DNA of 14,089 nt from Ectopseudomonas composti. GTDB taxonomy: Bacteria; Pseudomonadota; Gammaproteobacteria; Pseudomonadales; Pseudomonadaceae. Positions 1-7,213 of this stretch are shown piece by piece. The position numbers and the translations under genes are program-made. The stretch is from contig CAMPIF010000056.1 in NCBI GenBank assembly GCA_946886245.1, forward strand, positions 1 through 14,089, given 5' to 3'. Every line of letters begins with the position of its first letter. Within the stretch, counting starts at the first letter, position 1. A model generated the notes under the pieces. That model saw only the letters and a program-made list of their open reading frames with translations, searched no databases and was not told the origin of the DNA.

Positions 1-42
1 GAGGGAGGCGGCGTGATCCAGCGGCCGATCACCGAGCGCGCG

Positions 43-753
43 CTAGATCGTGGACTCGCGACGCTCGCGCGCCTGCTCGAGCAACGCCACCCCGGCACCA
101 GGGTCGTCTTCGACTGCGGGCCAGGCGAACGGCTCGACTCCGTTGGCGAAGCGGCTGCGCTGCGGCAGGCCTGCGGGACCCTGCCCGTGCCAGAACACCA
201 GGACGCGCCGCTCGTCGAGCGGGATGGCGACATGAGAGTCAGCCTCGGCCCAGCCGTGCCCGGGGAAGTGCTTGCCGGTAGCCGCCATGCCCGCCTGATG
301 CATGCCACGGATGAAAGCGGCTGCCAGCGTGGTGGCCCGTTGCGGATCCCCCTCGAAGGCACGACTGCCAACCACCGCACTGCGCTGGTGGTCGAGATCC
401 AGTACCGGCGCAAAGCTCAGGTCCAGGCCAACCGCCAACACCTCGGTTGCCATCAGCCAGCCGCAGTGCTCGGCCAGCGCCTCGGCATTGTCGTTGTCGG
501 CGATGGCGCGCATCGCCGGCAAGCGCAAAAAGCCCTGGCGCAGGCGCTGCACCCGGCCACCTTCCTGATCCACCGCCAGCAGCAGGTCCGGGCGCACCGC
601 ACGGATGCTCTGGCACAGTTCGCGCACCTGACGCGGCGATTCGATGTTGCGGGCAAAAATGATCAGACCGCCCACTTCGGGCTGGCGCAGCATCTGGCGA
701 TCCTCGGCGGTCAACCAGGTGCCGGCGATGTCCATCATCAAAGAGCCTTGCAT
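43..753 (-). CDS. nagZ: Beta-N-acetylhexosaminidase NagZ, C-terminally truncated with a foreign tail
   Basis: NagZ is a cytosolic family 3 glycoside hydrolase that removes N-acetylglucosamine from anhydro-muropeptides in peptidoglycan recycling; its products feed AmpR/AmpC beta-lactamase induction. Residues 1 to about 182 are clearly NagZ: VDQEGGRVQRLRQGF near 61-75, the KHFPGHG loop at 161-167, and the Asp172/His174 pair of the acid-base dyad. The family is about 330-340 residues long, but this ORF has 236. After roughly residue 182 (near position 208) none of the three minus-strand frames resembles the expected NagZ continuation. Instead about 54 unrelated residues run in frame to a TAG at 43-45. 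The C-terminal SDD-type motif carrying the nucleophile Asp is missing, so this product should be inactive. The start at 753 has AGGA about 10 bases upstream and lies 12 bp after the preceding gene's stop. The break may be a true rearrangement or an assembly chimera. Confidence 0.85.
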   Translation of the reverse strand: MQGSLMMDIAGTWLTAEDRQMLRQPEVGGLIIFARNIESPRQVRELCQSIRAVRPDLLLAVDQEGGRVQRLRQGFLRLPAMRAIADNDNAEALAEHCGWLMATEVLAVGLDLSFAPVLDLDHQRSAVVGSRAFEGDPQRATTLAAAFIRGMHQAGMAATGKHFPGHGWAEADSHVAIPLDERRVLVFWHGQGPAGLPQRSRFANGVEPFAWPAVEDDPGAGVALLEQARERRESTI

Positions 754-765
754 GAGTCTATTTCC

Positions 766-1293
766 TCAGGTGAAGTCTTGGTCTGCAGCCCACTGCGGGC
801 ACGGCGCCTCATCGATACGCACGTTGCAATGCAGCGGCACGCACTCGAAAAGCGCCAGCATGTCGGCGTTACGCAAACGAATGCAGCCATGGGACAACGG
901 CGTCCCCATGGGTTCCGTATCCGGCGTGCCATGCAGATAGATATAACGGCGAAAGGTATCGACCTCGCCCAGGCGATTGCGCCCAGGCTCAAGACCGCTC
1001 AGCCAGAGAATGCGGGTGAGAATCCAGTCGCGGCCAGGAAACTGCTCGTGCAGCTCAGGTGACCACACTTCCCCCGTCCAGCGACGACCGCGCAATACCG
1101 CCGCCAGAGGCAAACCAGCGCCGATTCTCGCGCGCACCTGATGCAGCCCGCGCGGCGTACAGCCTGAGCCGTTGAGCTCACCCGCCCCACCGAGCGCCGT
1201 GGAGACAGGCAAGCTCAGCAGCAGCCGCCCGGCATTGAAGCCGTAGAGCGCCTGATCGGCAATGGAGATATGCAGTAGATCGAGATCGGACAT
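766..1293 (-). CDS. YkuD-family L,D-transpeptidase/carboxypeptidase without signal peptide
   Basis: This is a 175-residue protein with the YkuD catalytic signature: HGT at 121-123 and SHGCIRLRN at 134-142, which supplies the nucleophile Cys137 and His135. Such enzymes make 3-3 peptidoglycan crosslinks or act as L,D-carboxypeptidases. The N-terminus (MSDLDLLHISIADQAL) has no hydrophobic signal segment or lipobox, so the protein probably stays in the cytoplasm. That fits poorly with a periplasmic crosslinker. It fits better with a muropeptide-trimming enzyme like the cytosolic YkuD carboxypeptidase ElsL of Acinetobacter. The gene ends 12 bp before nagZ on the same strand, which supports a recycling role; this functional reading is inference. 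The start ATG at 1293 has no strong Shine-Dalgarno. It lies 49 bp after the psrA stop with no clear terminator between, so psrA read-through is possible. Confidence 0.88.
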   Translation of the reverse strand: MSDLDLLHISIADQALYGFNAGRLLLSLPVSTALGGAGELNGSGCTPRGLHQVRARIGAGLPLAAVLRGRRWTGEVWSPELHEQFPGRDWILTRILWLSGLEPGRNRLGEVDTFRRYIYLHGTPDTEPMGTPLSHGCIRLRNADMLALFECVPLHCNVRIDEAPCPQWAADQDFT

Positions 1294-1342
1294 GGGCCGC
1301 TAGCTTAGCCGAAGGGCGAAGCCAAGCCCACCTGCCGCCAAG

Positions 1343-2050
1343 TCAAACCTTGGGCGCGGCGCTGGGAGTCTTGCTGCGCGGCTTGAGCTGCGCGCCGGCC
1401 AACGCCGGATCGGCGATCCCCGTTTCCGAACGCATGCCGGCAGCCAGGAACGGCACCATCATGCGCATCACCTGCTCGATCGAGGTGTTGACGCCGAAAT
1501 CGGTCTCGGCCATCGCGCGCAAGGCCTTGATACCGGACATGCTGAACGCCGCAGCGCCGAGCATGAAGTGCACGCGCCAGAACAGTTCCAGTGGTGGAAT
1601 ACGCGGCGCCGCTTCATGCACCAGCAGCATGTAACGACGGAAAACCTTGCCGTAGACCTCTTCCAGGTATTTGCGCAAGTGACCCTGACTCTGGCTGAAG
1701 GCCAGACCGAGCAGGCGCATGAAGATGGACAGGTCGTTGCCGCTGCGCGGCTTCACAGCCAGGGCCTGCTCGACCAGAAGCTCGAGCAGTTCCTCCAGGG
1801 ACACCTGGGTTTCGGACTTGGCCTGACGGCGATCGAGTTCCTTCTCCAGGCTGGTACAGAAAGGCCCGAGGAAACGCGAAAAGACCGCCTGAATCAGCGC
1901 TTTCTTCGAACCGAAGTGGTAGTTGACGGCAGCCAGGTTGACCCCGGCCTTGCTGGTGATCAGGCGCAGCGAGGTCTCGGCGAAGCCTTTTTCCGCGAAC
2001 AGCTGCTCCGCAGCATCGAGAATGCGTTCAACGGTTTCCGACTGAGCCAT
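1343..2050 (-). CDS. psrA: TetR-family fatty-acid-responsive regulator PsrA
   Basis: This 235-residue TetR repressor has its helix-turn-helix at residues about 26-50 (TSLRLITSKAGVNLAAVNYHF). The length and sequence match Pseudomonas PsrA (about 233 residues). In P. aeruginosa PsrA binds long-chain fatty acids or acyl-CoA, represses itself and the fadBA5 beta-oxidation operon, and activates rpoS. The position next to lexA is the conserved Pseudomonas arrangement. The start at 2050 has AGGTGA 7 bases upstream. The promoter (TTGACA at 2104-2109, TATGTT at 2080-2085, minus strand) is covered by two perfect PsrA-type palindromes, so negative autoregulation is strongly suggested. The C-terminal tail is rich in Lys, Arg, Ser, Pro and Ala and probably disordered. 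Confidence 0.93.
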   Translation of the reverse strand: MAQSETVERILDAAEQLFAEKGFAETSLRLITSKAGVNLAAVNYHFGSKKALIQAVFSRFLGPFCTSLEKELDRRQAKSETQVSLEELLELLVEQALAVKPRSGNDLSIFMRLLGLAFSQSQGHLRKYLEEVYGKVFRRYMLLVHEAAPRIPPLELFWRVHFMLGAAAFSMSGIKALRAMAETDFGVNTSIEQVMRMMVPFLAAGMRSETGIADPALAGAQLKPRSKTPSAAPKV

Positions 2051-2064
2051 GAGTTATCACCTGA

Positions 2065-2091
2065 CAAACACTTGTTTGAAACATACGTTTC
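2065..2091. promoter_or_regulatory. Tandem overlapping PsrA operators upstream of psrA
   Basis: There are two perfect inverted repeats of the published PsrA form (G/C)AAAC-N2-4-GTTT(G/C). CAAAC-ACTT-GTTTG lies at 2065-2078 and GAAAC-ATAC-GTTTC at 2078-2091. They share base 2078 and their centres are 13 bp apart. The second covers the psrA -10 hexamer and the first covers the probable transcription start, so binding should block the promoter. The motif identity is seen directly; occupancy by PsrA is inferred from the P. aeruginosa regulon. Confidence 0.85.
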
Positions 2092-2109
2092 ATCCCACTG
2101 AATTGTCAA
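2080..2109 (-). promoter_or_regulatory. psrA sigma70-type promoter
   Basis: On the minus strand, TTGACA (plus coordinates 2104-2109) is followed after 18 bp by TATGTT (2080-2085), about 30 bases upstream of the psrA start. The -35 is a perfect consensus and the -10 lies inside the second PsrA palindrome. Confidence 0.65.
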
Positions 2110-2216
2110 GCCGCATGAGCCGTCTTTTAGCCGGCTGGTCACAGCTTACAACAAGCAGAGACGCAGATGACCCGGCATGGGTAACGAGCCGGCCTGCAAC
2201 CATCTACAAAATGGCG

Positions 2217-2244
2217 TTGCCAAGCCCCGCTTACTGTATATAAT
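2217..2244 (+). promoter_or_regulatory. lexA sigma70-type promoter
   Basis: TTGCCA at 2217-2222 and a perfect TATAAT at 2239-2244 are separated by 16 bp. The first SOS box covers the -10. The predicted transcription start near 2251 lies just before the second box, giving a short leader of about 27 bases before lexA. Confidence 0.75.
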
Positions 2245-2249
2245 CCCAG
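2234..2249. promoter_or_regulatory. LexA (SOS) box 1
   Basis: CTGTATATAATCCCAG fits the gamma-proteobacterial CTG-N10-CAG SOS box and overlaps the lexA -10 hexamer. Confidence 0.9.
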
Positions 2250-2252
2250 TCA

Positions 2253-2268
2253 CTGTATAAAAAGACAG
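2253..2268. promoter_or_regulatory. LexA (SOS) box 2
   Basis: CTGTATAAAAAGACAG is a second CTG-N10-CAG box. It starts 19 bp after the start of box 1 and ends 9 bases before the lexA ATG. Paired boxes are typical of autoregulated lexA promoters. Confidence 0.9.
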
Positions 2269-2277
2269 AGCCCAGCC

Positions 2278-2892
2278 ATGCTGAAACTGACGCCACGCCA
2301 AGCCGAGATTCTCGCCTTCATCAAACGCTGCCTGGAAGACAACGGCTACCCACCCACCCGCGCGGAAATCGCTCAGGAGCTGGGGTTCAAATCACCCAAC
2401 GCAGCAGAAGAGCACCTCAAGGCCCTCGCCCGCAAGGGTGCCATCGAGATGACGCCAGGCGCTTCACGCGGCATCCGCATTCCCGGCTTCGAGGCAGGTG
2501 CCGCGAACGAGGATACGGGCCTCCCGGTAATCGGCCGTGTCGCCGCCGGCGCACCGATCCTCGCACAGCAACATGTCGAGGAATCCTGCCAGATCAACCC
2601 GGCGTTCTTTCAGCCCAAAGCCGACTATCTGCTGCGCGTACGCGGCATGAGCATGAAAGACATCGGCATCTTCGATGGTGATCTGCTCGCCGTGCACACC
2701 ACCCGGGAAGCCCGCAATGGCCAGATCGTCGTCGCCCGTATCGACGATGAAGTGACGGTCAAACGCTTCAAGCGCGAGGGCAACAAGGTCTGGCTGATTG
2801 CCGAGAACCCTGAATTCGCACCGATCGAAGTGGACCTGGAACACCAGGATCTGGTCATCGAAGGTTTGAGCGTCGGTGTAATCCGCCGCTGA
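2278..2892 (+). CDS. lexA: SOS repressor LexA
   Basis: LexA is the 204-residue repressor of the SOS DNA-damage regulon, inactivated when RecA filaments trigger self-cleavage. The winged-helix DNA-binding domain spans residues about 1-70 ([12 protein letters not shown] at the start; [21 protein letters not shown] recognition region). The cleavage bond Ala90-Gly91 lies in GRVAAGAP. The Ser-Lys dyad is Ser125 (RGMSMKDIG) and Lys162 (VTVKRF). All catalytic residues are present. The start at 2278 has only a weak ribosome site (AGAGCCC region) but gives the standard N-terminus MLKLTPRQ. Two SOS boxes upstream indicate autorepression. sulA follows 9 bases after the stop and should be cotranscribed. 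Confidence 0.98.
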   Translation: MLKLTPRQAEILAFIKRCLEDNGYPPTRAEIAQELGFKSPNAAEEHLKALARKGAIEMTPGASRGIRIPGFEAGAANEDTGLPVIGRVAAGAPILAQQHVEESCQINPAFFQPKADYLLRVRGMSMKDIGIFDGDLLAVHTTREARNGQIVVARIDDEVTVKRFKREGNKVWLIAENPEFAPIEVDLEHQDLVIEGLSVGVIRR

Positions 2893-2901
2893 GGAGACAC
2901 C

Positions 2902-3375
2902 ATGCACGTGCAGCAGTCGTTCGAGCGTCCACAACTTCCCCTTTTCGACGCCTTTCTTGCCGGAACGTCGAGTGCGCCACGGTTAGCGACCGAAGACATC
3001 TCTCGCAACGAGGATGATCAGGCGTTCAGCGAACTGGCTCTACGTGGCGCTGCCGGCCACTGCCTGCACTTGCTGGCCCCGATTCTGCGCGAGTTGAGCG
3101 AGAACCAGGATGCGCGCTGGCTGACCCTGGTGGCACCACCAGCCAGCCTTACGCAAAGCTGGCTGCGCGAGGCAGGCCTGAACCGTGAGCGCATTCTCCT
3201 GCTGCATCCACGGCAGGGGCAGAATGCCCTGGCACTGGCGGAAGAAGCCCTGAAACTCGGCCGCAGCCATACCGTGATCAGTTGGCTGCATCCGGTCGAG
3301 AGCAGCACTCGCCAGCGCCTTGCACAGGCCGCCAATGCAGGCGGCGCGCAGAGCCTGAATATCAGCCTGGGTTGA
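2902..3375 (+). CDS. sulA: SOS cell-division inhibitor SulA
   Basis: SulA blocks division after DNA damage by binding FtsZ and preventing its polymerisation in the cytoplasm. The 157-residue length is close to P. aeruginosa SulA (about 161). The central core WLTLVAPPASLTQSWLREAGL (near residues 73-93), followed by a RILLLHP strand and a helix, fits the RecA-like SulA fold. The segment HTVISWLHPVESS follows at about 121-133. GGAG lies 7 bases upstream of the ATG at 2902, and the gene starts 9 bases after lexA, forming the Pseudomonas lexA-sulA operon under the double SOS box. The N-terminal 40 residues are variable. The operon ends in a strong hairpin at 3402-3432. Confidence 0.9.
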   Translation: MHVQQSFERPQLPLFDAFLAGTSSAPRLATEDISRNEDDQAFSELALRGAAGHCLHLLAPILRELSENQDARWLTLVAPPASLTQSWLREAGLNRERILLLHPRQGQNALALAEEALKLGRSHTVISWLHPVESSTRQRLAQAANAGGAQSLNISLG

Positions 3376-3401
3376 ACTCGCCAGGTTGCATCTGCGCAAA
3401 T

Positions 3402-3432
3402 GAAAACGGGGCTCCATTGGAGCCCCGTTTTC
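3402..3432. terminator. Bidirectional intrinsic terminator after lexA-sulA
   Basis: A perfect 14-bp stem (GAAAACGGGGCTCC at 3402-3415 with GGAGCCCCGTTTTC at 3419-3432) has a 3-base ATT loop. Flanking A and T runs give a U-tract in both directions. It sits between convergent sulA (plus) and the small gene at 3449-3685 (minus), so it can serve both. Confidence 0.93.
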
Positions 3433-3448
3433 GTCGAACCGTGGCGAC

Positions 3449-3685
3449 TCAGTGGAGAACGCGCGCGCCTTCTTCTTCACCACTGAAATCGCCCTCAGCC
3501 ATTCGGCCGGCCATCTGCACGCCGACATTGAGCATGGCCTTGGCCACCTCGATGTGCTGACCCTGCAGGAAAGCCTTGGCATCGGCAGAGAAGTCCAGAG
3601 TCACCAGAGCCTCTTCATCCTCTGCGCGACGCAGGGCAATACGCCCATCGGGCAGTTCGACGATTTCCAGGAAGGATGTTGGCAT
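3449..3685 (-). CDS. Small conserved Pseudomonas hypothetical protein (PA3009-like position)
   Basis: This is a 78-residue, acidic, cytosolic protein with no signal or membrane segment. It begins MPTSFLEIVELPDGRIALRRA, which looks like a short beta-sheet start. The middle reads VTLDFSADAKAFLQG, then a helix, and the tail is glutamate-rich (GDFSGEEEGARVL). I do not recognise a characterised family; length and position match the hypothetical gene next to sulA in P. aeruginosa. Codon use is typical of the neighbours and it terminates into the shared hairpin, which supports a real gene. An extended -10 (TGTTACAAT, minus strand, 3713-3721) lies about 30 bases upstream. No function is proposed. Confidence 0.8.
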   Translation of the reverse strand: MPTSFLEIVELPDGRIALRRAEDEEALVTLDFSADAKAFLQGQHIEVAKAMLNVGVQMAGRMAEGDFSGEEEGARVLH

Positions 3686-3712
3686 GGCTCAGTCTCTGTG
3701 CAAAAACACGAC

Positions 3713-3721
3713 ATTGTAACA
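3713..3721 (-). promoter_or_regulatory. Possible extended -10 promoter for the 78-residue protein
   Basis: On the minus strand TGTTACAAT reads as an extended -10 (TGn-TACAAT) about 28 bases upstream of the ATG at 3685. No good -35 is visible, as is tolerated for extended -10 promoters. Confidence 0.4.
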
Positions 3722-3765
3722 GTCTGCCGGGGTCATCCCCAGTCCACTGGTCCAGTTAAACCCAA

Positions 3766-4284
3766 TCAGCACTCGCTGAGGCCTTCGCGAAAGCGCAGCA
3801 CCAGGGTCTTGAGTTGCTGACGCCAGGCATCGACATCATCGAGGCTCAGCTCGGCCGCCTCTTCGCCAACGCTGACGGCCGTGATCAAGGGCAGGGACGG
3901 ATCGACCTTGGCCTTGCGCTCCTCACGCGGGGGCTGGAACAGCGCAGCATAGGCCGCCAGCAGCTCGGCCAGCCAGGTTTCGCGCTGCTGCGCCAATTCG
4001 ACCAACTCGGCCAGCTCTGGGCTGGGCGAGCCATCAAGCACGGCCTGCTGCACGAAGGACTCGACACGCGAGGGCGTCGCGTCGTTCATGCGGTAATAGC
4101 CGGCAATCTCATGACACAGCCCGAGCAACCCGCCATAGAGGTGAAACAGCGCCGCCTCGCGCTCGGCCTGCGCCAGTGCCTGCACATTGAACGCGGAGGA
4201 GGCTTCGGCCTTGCGCCAGTTATCCAGGGCAATACCGGCGAAGAAAATCTTCTGGTTGGTACGGGTATAGATTTCTTTGGCCAT
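3766..4284 (-). CDS. Conserved hypothetical protein, DUF6586-like (PA3010 position)
   Basis: This is a 172-residue cytosolic, mostly helical protein. I placed the start at the ATG at 4284 (MAKEIYTRTNQKIFFAGIAL) because GGAGG lies 9 bases upstream. The longer ORF up to 4350 adds 22 residues of unconvincing sequence. Visible segments are NWRKAEAS near 22-29, a long helix LAQAEREAALFHLYGGLLGLCHEIAGYY at about 36-63, and a C-terminal acidic stretch ending LDDVDAWRQQLKTLVLRFREGL. The sequence matches a Pseudomonadales family of unknown function that I recall as DUF6586. The gene lies between topA and the lexA-sulA block, with no functional clue from its neighbours. Confidence 0.85.
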   Translation of the reverse strand: MAKEIYTRTNQKIFFAGIALDNWRKAEASSAFNVQALAQAEREAALFHLYGGLLGLCHEIAGYYRMNDATPSRVESFVQQAVLDGSPSPELAELVELAQQRETWLAELLAAYAALFQPPREERKAKVDPSLPLITAVSVGEEAAELSLDDVDAWRQQLKTLVLRFREGLSEC

Positions 4285-4319
4285 TACGGCGACCTCCACA
4301 GCAGATCGGGTCATGATAC

Positions 4320-4343
4320 GCGCGTCTGCCCTGCCTGACGCGC
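4320..4343. other. Intergenic inverted repeat upstream of the DUF6586-like gene
   Basis: GCGCGTC (4320-4326) pairs with GACGCGC (4337-4343) around a 10-base loop in the 128-bp gap between topA and the next gene. There is no U-tract, so it is not a standard intrinsic terminator. It could be an RNA hairpin or chance in GC-rich DNA. Confidence 0.35.
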
Positions 4344-4361
4344 ATCTCATCAGGCACTCAG

Positions 4362-4381
4362 GGCGTCGCTGTTACGACGCC
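4362..4381 (-). terminator. Hairpin after topA, weak terminator candidate
   Basis: GGCGTCG (4362-4368) and CGACGCC (4375-4381) form a perfect 7-bp stem with a 6-base loop, 30 bases beyond the topA stop. No T-run follows in the direction of topA transcription, so intrinsic termination is doubtful; it may protect the 3' end or mark a Rho-dependent end. Confidence 0.35.
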
Positions 4382-4406
4382 AGGCCGAGGCGCGGCAGAT
4401 CGTGAC

Positions 4407-4422
4407 CAAGCGCTAGCGCTTG
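4407..4422. repeat. 16-bp perfect palindrome spanning the topA stop codon
   Basis: CAAGCGCTAGCGCTTG is fully self-complementary. It contains the topA TAG (4413-4415, minus strand) and the last two codons. It may simply be chance, or it may mark a protein site or RNA hairpin at the message end. Confidence 0.4.
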
Positions 4423-7019
4423 TCCTCGACCTTCCATTTGCCGCCATCGAAGAACGCACGCCAGCCAGTCGGCTTGCCATCGACTTCGGACTGCACGTAT
4501 TGCTCCTTGGTCTTGCGGCTGTAGCGAATCACCGCCGGACGGCCATCCGGATCCTTCTGCGGGGCATCGCAAAGGAAGTGGTACTTGGGGTCGATCTCAT
4601 GCTTGTGCGGAACGATCTCCAGCACCAGCGGCGCACGCGTCTCGCGGTTCTTGGGGAACTGGCTGGCGGCGAGGAACAGGCCCGATGCGCCGTCACGCAG
4701 CACGTAGGTGTCATCCACCTTCTCGCACTTGAGCTCGGGCATCTCCACCTTGTCCATCTTCGGCGGCGCCGCTTCGCCGTTCTTGAGCAACTTGCGGGTG
4801 TTCTTGCAGCTGGCATTGGTGCAACCGAAGAACTTGCCGAAACGCCCCGTCTTGAGCTGCATCTGGCTGCCGCACTTGTCGCACTCCAGACTCGGGCCTT
4901 CGTAGCCCTTGATGCGGTACTGGCCCTGCTCGACCTCGTAGCCGCTGCAATCGGGATTGTTGCCGCAGATGTGCAACTTGCGGGTTTCATCCAGCAGATA
5001 GGCATCCATGGCCGTGGCGCAGATCGGGCAGCGATGCTTGCCGAGCAGCACCAGGGACTCGGACTCGCCCTCATCATCGGCAGCGATCTCATCGCCCGGT
5101 ACCAGGTTGATGGTGGCCTTGCAGCGCTCCTTCGGTGGCAGCGCATAGCCCGAGCAACCGAGGAACACGCCGGTGGAGGCGGTGCGGATCATCATTGGCC
5201 GGCCGCACTCGCGGCAGGCAATATCGGTCAGCGTCGGCTGGTTGGCACGCATACCGCCCTCACCCGCCTCGGCAACTTCGAGCTTCTTCTTGAAATCACC
5301 GTAGAACTCGTCGAGCAGGTGCTTCCACTCGCGCTCGCCCTGGGCCACATCGTCGAGATGCTCTTCCATGGTGGCGGTAAAGCTGTAATCCATCAGGTTG
5401 GCGAAGCTCTCGTCGAGACGCTCGGTGACGATGTCACCCATCTTCTCAGCGTAGAAGCGACGGTTGTGCACCGTGACGTAGCCACGATCCTGAATGGTGG
5501 AAATGATCGCCGCATAGGTGGAAGGACGACCAATCCCGCGTTTTTCCAGCTCCTTGACCAGGCTCGCTTCGGAGTAGCGCGCAGGCGGCTTGGTGAAGTG
5601 CTGGCTGGGGTCGAGCTGGATCAGCTTGAGGCCCTCGCCTTCCTTCATTTCCGGCAGGACGTCGTCCTCGCCCGGCTTGCTCTGCTGCGGCAGCACACGG
5701 GTGTAACCGTCGAACTTGAGGATGCGACCCTTGGCGCGCAGCTCGAAATTGCCAGCAGCCACGGTGACGCTGGTGGACAAGTACTCGGCCGGCGGCATCT
5801 GGCAGGCGACGAACTGACGCCAGATCAGGTCATACAGACGCTCGGCATCACGCTCCATGCCAGACAGCTGGGTCGGGCGCAGGTTGACGTCGGACGGACG
5901 AATCGCTTCGTGCGCCTCCTGAGCGCCCTCCTTGCTCGAGTACAGGATCGGCTTGCCCGGCAGGTACTTGTCGCCGTACTCGCTGCCGATGAAGCCACGC
6001 ACCATCTCCACGGCGTCGTTCGACAGGTTGGTCGAGTCGGTACGCATATAGGTGATGTAGCCAGCTTCGTACAAACGCTGAGCCATCATCATGGTCTTCT
6101 TCACCCCGAAGCCCAGGCGGTTGCTCGCAGCCTGCTGCAGGGTGGAGGTAATGAAGGGTGCCGACGGCTTGCTGCTGGTCGGGCGGTCTTCGCGCTTGAC
6201 CACGCTATAGCTGGAAGCCTTGAGCTTCTCCAGCGCGGCCATGGCCTGCGCTTCGTTGACCGGCTTGAAGGCAGCGCCACTTTCACGCACCACCTCGAAA
6301 CGCACCTTGGCGTTCTTCGCGGTGCCGAGATCGGCATGCACTTCCCAGTATTCTTCCGGGACGAAGGCACGGATTTCTTTCTCGCGCGCCACCACCAGCT
6401 TCACGGCTACAGACTGCACCCGGCCGGCAGACAGGCCACGAGCGATCTTCGCCCACAGCAGCGGCGAGACCATGTAGCCCACCACGCGGTCGAGGAAGCG
6501 ACGCGCCTGCTGGGCATTGACGCGGTTGATGTCCAGCTCGCCCGGCTTGGAGAAGGCTTCCTGAATCGCCTTCTTGGTGATCTCGTTGAACACCACGCGC
6601 TTGTAGCGGCTGTCATCGCCACCAATGGATTCGCGCAGGTGCCAGGCAATGGCTTCCCCTTCGCGATCCAAGTCGGTTGCGAGATAGATGGTGTCGGCAT
6701 CCTTGGCCAGGCGGCGCAGTTCTTCGATCACCTTTTCCTTGCCGGGGAGGATCTCGTACTTGGCCTTCCAGCCGTGCTCGGGGTCGACCCCCATACGGCT
6801 GAACAGCTGGCGTTTGGCCTTTTCCTTGGGCGACAGCGCAGGCGCCTCAGCGGCAGCCTTGCCGCGCTTGGCAGGCTCCTTGGTGGCGCTTGCCGAGCCG
6901 CTGGTAGGCAGGTCACGGATGTGGCCGATGCTCGACTTCACCACGTACTGGCTGCCCAGGTACTTGTTGATGGTCTTGGCCTTGGCCGGGGATTCCACGA
7001 TGACCAGCGATTTGCCCAT
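4413..7019 (-). CDS. topA: DNA topoisomerase I
   Basis: TopA is the type IA topoisomerase that relaxes negative supercoils by transient single-strand cleavage through a 5'-phosphotyrosine. The 868-residue length equals that recalled for Pseudomonas TopA. The TOPRIM domain carries Glu9 (SLVIVES) and Asp116/Asp118 ([10 protein letters not shown]). The catalytic tyrosine is Tyr324 in [27 protein letters not shown] at 196-209 is another hallmark. Three C-terminal four-cysteine zinc ribbons are intact: Cys602/605/622/633, Cys664/667/685/691 and Cys713/716/733/738, followed by a C-terminal domain to residue 868. AGGA lies about 13 bases upstream of the ATG at 7019. A 241-bp upstream region with a TTGACC/TATATA promoter and GC-rich discriminator precedes it, which suits supercoiling-sensitive control. 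The TAG stop sits inside a 16-bp palindrome. Confidence 0.97.
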   Translation of the reverse strand: MGKSLVIVESPAKAKTINKYLGSQYVVKSSIGHIRDLPTSGSASATKEPAKRGKAAAEAPALSPKEKAKRQLFSRMGVDPEHGWKAKYEILPGKEKVIEELRRLAKDADTIYLATDLDREGEAIAWHLRESIGGDDSRYKRVVFNEITKKAIQEAFSKPGELDINRVNAQQARRFLDRVVGYMVSPLLWAKIARGLSAGRVQSVAVKLVVAREKEIRAFVPEEYWEVHADLGTAKNAKVRFEVVRESGAAFKPVNEAQAMAALEKLKASSYSVVKREDRPTSSKPSAPFITSTLQQAASNRLGFGVKKTMMMAQRLYEAGYITYMRTDSTNLSNDAVEMVRGFIGSEYGDKYLPGKPILYSSKEGAQEAHEAIRPSDVNLRPTQLSGMERDAERLYDLIWRQFVACQMPPAEYLSTSVTVAAGNFELRAKGRILKFDGYTRVLPQQSKPGEDDVLPEMKEGEGLKLIQLDPSQHFTKPPARYSEASLVKELEKRGIGRPSTYAAIISTIQDRGYVTVHNRRFYAEKMGDIVTERLDESFANLMDYSFTATMEEHLDDVAQGEREWKHLLDEFYGDFKKKLEVAEAGEGGMRANQPTLTDIACRECGRPMMIRTASTGVFLGCSGYALPPKERCKATINLVPGDEIAADDEGESESLVLLGKHRCPICATAMDAYLLDETRKLHICGNNPDCSGYEVEQGQYRIKGYEGPSLECDKCGSQMQLKTGRFGKFFGCTNASCKNTRKLLKNGEAAPPKMDKVEMPELKCEKVDDTYVLRDGASGLFLAASQFPKNRETRAPLVLEIVPHKHEIDPKYHFLCDAPQKDPDGRPAVIRYSRKTKEQYVQSEVDGKPTGWRAFFDGGKWKVEDKR

Positions 7020-7086
7020 GGATCAGAAGATTCCTGAATTGCGAAATATAGAAGGCACGAAGCCGAGGGTGTTTACAAAGCAGCGC

Positions 7087-7098
7087 GCGAAGGTCAAG
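7087..7098 (-). repeat. Copy 1 of a 12-bp direct repeat upstream of topA
   Basis: On the minus strand this reads CTTGACCTTCGC, identical to the copy at 7233-7244, 146 bp away. It contains a -35-like TTGACC. A poor -10 (TAAACA) lies 16 bp downstream, so this could be a second, weaker topA promoter. Confidence 0.5.
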
Positions 7099-7213
7099 CA
7101 AGGCGAAACAGTCGAAAAAGCGCAGTGAACGAGCTGTACATGAGCATTTTGAGGCTGGTTTCAACGCAGCATGGCCGTGCGCAGCAATTTGTAGACGCCC
7201 TCTAAGGCCCCGC

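Noticed and set aside
13..1062. 349-codon plus-strand open frame over nagZ and the YkuD gene
   Set aside because: Antisense to two recognisable enzymes over most of its length. Its first 65 codons, over the foreign nagZ tail, have somewhat coding-like composition, but nothing is recognisable there.
3729..3755. Short palindromes (GGGG-TCAT-CCCC and ACTGG-T-CCAGT) between the two small hypotheticals
   Set aside because: Stems of only 4-5 bp and no U-tract; not enough for a terminator or operator call.
6810..6910. Ala/Lys/Ser-rich insert in the TopA TOPRIM region (residues about 37-70)
   Set aside because: A similar linker is present in E. coli TopA at this point, so it is not an unusual insertion.
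4500..7037. 845-codon plus-strand open frame antisense to topA
   Set aside because: The same mirror effect in GC-rich DNA; topA on the minus strand is complete with all catalytic and zinc residues.
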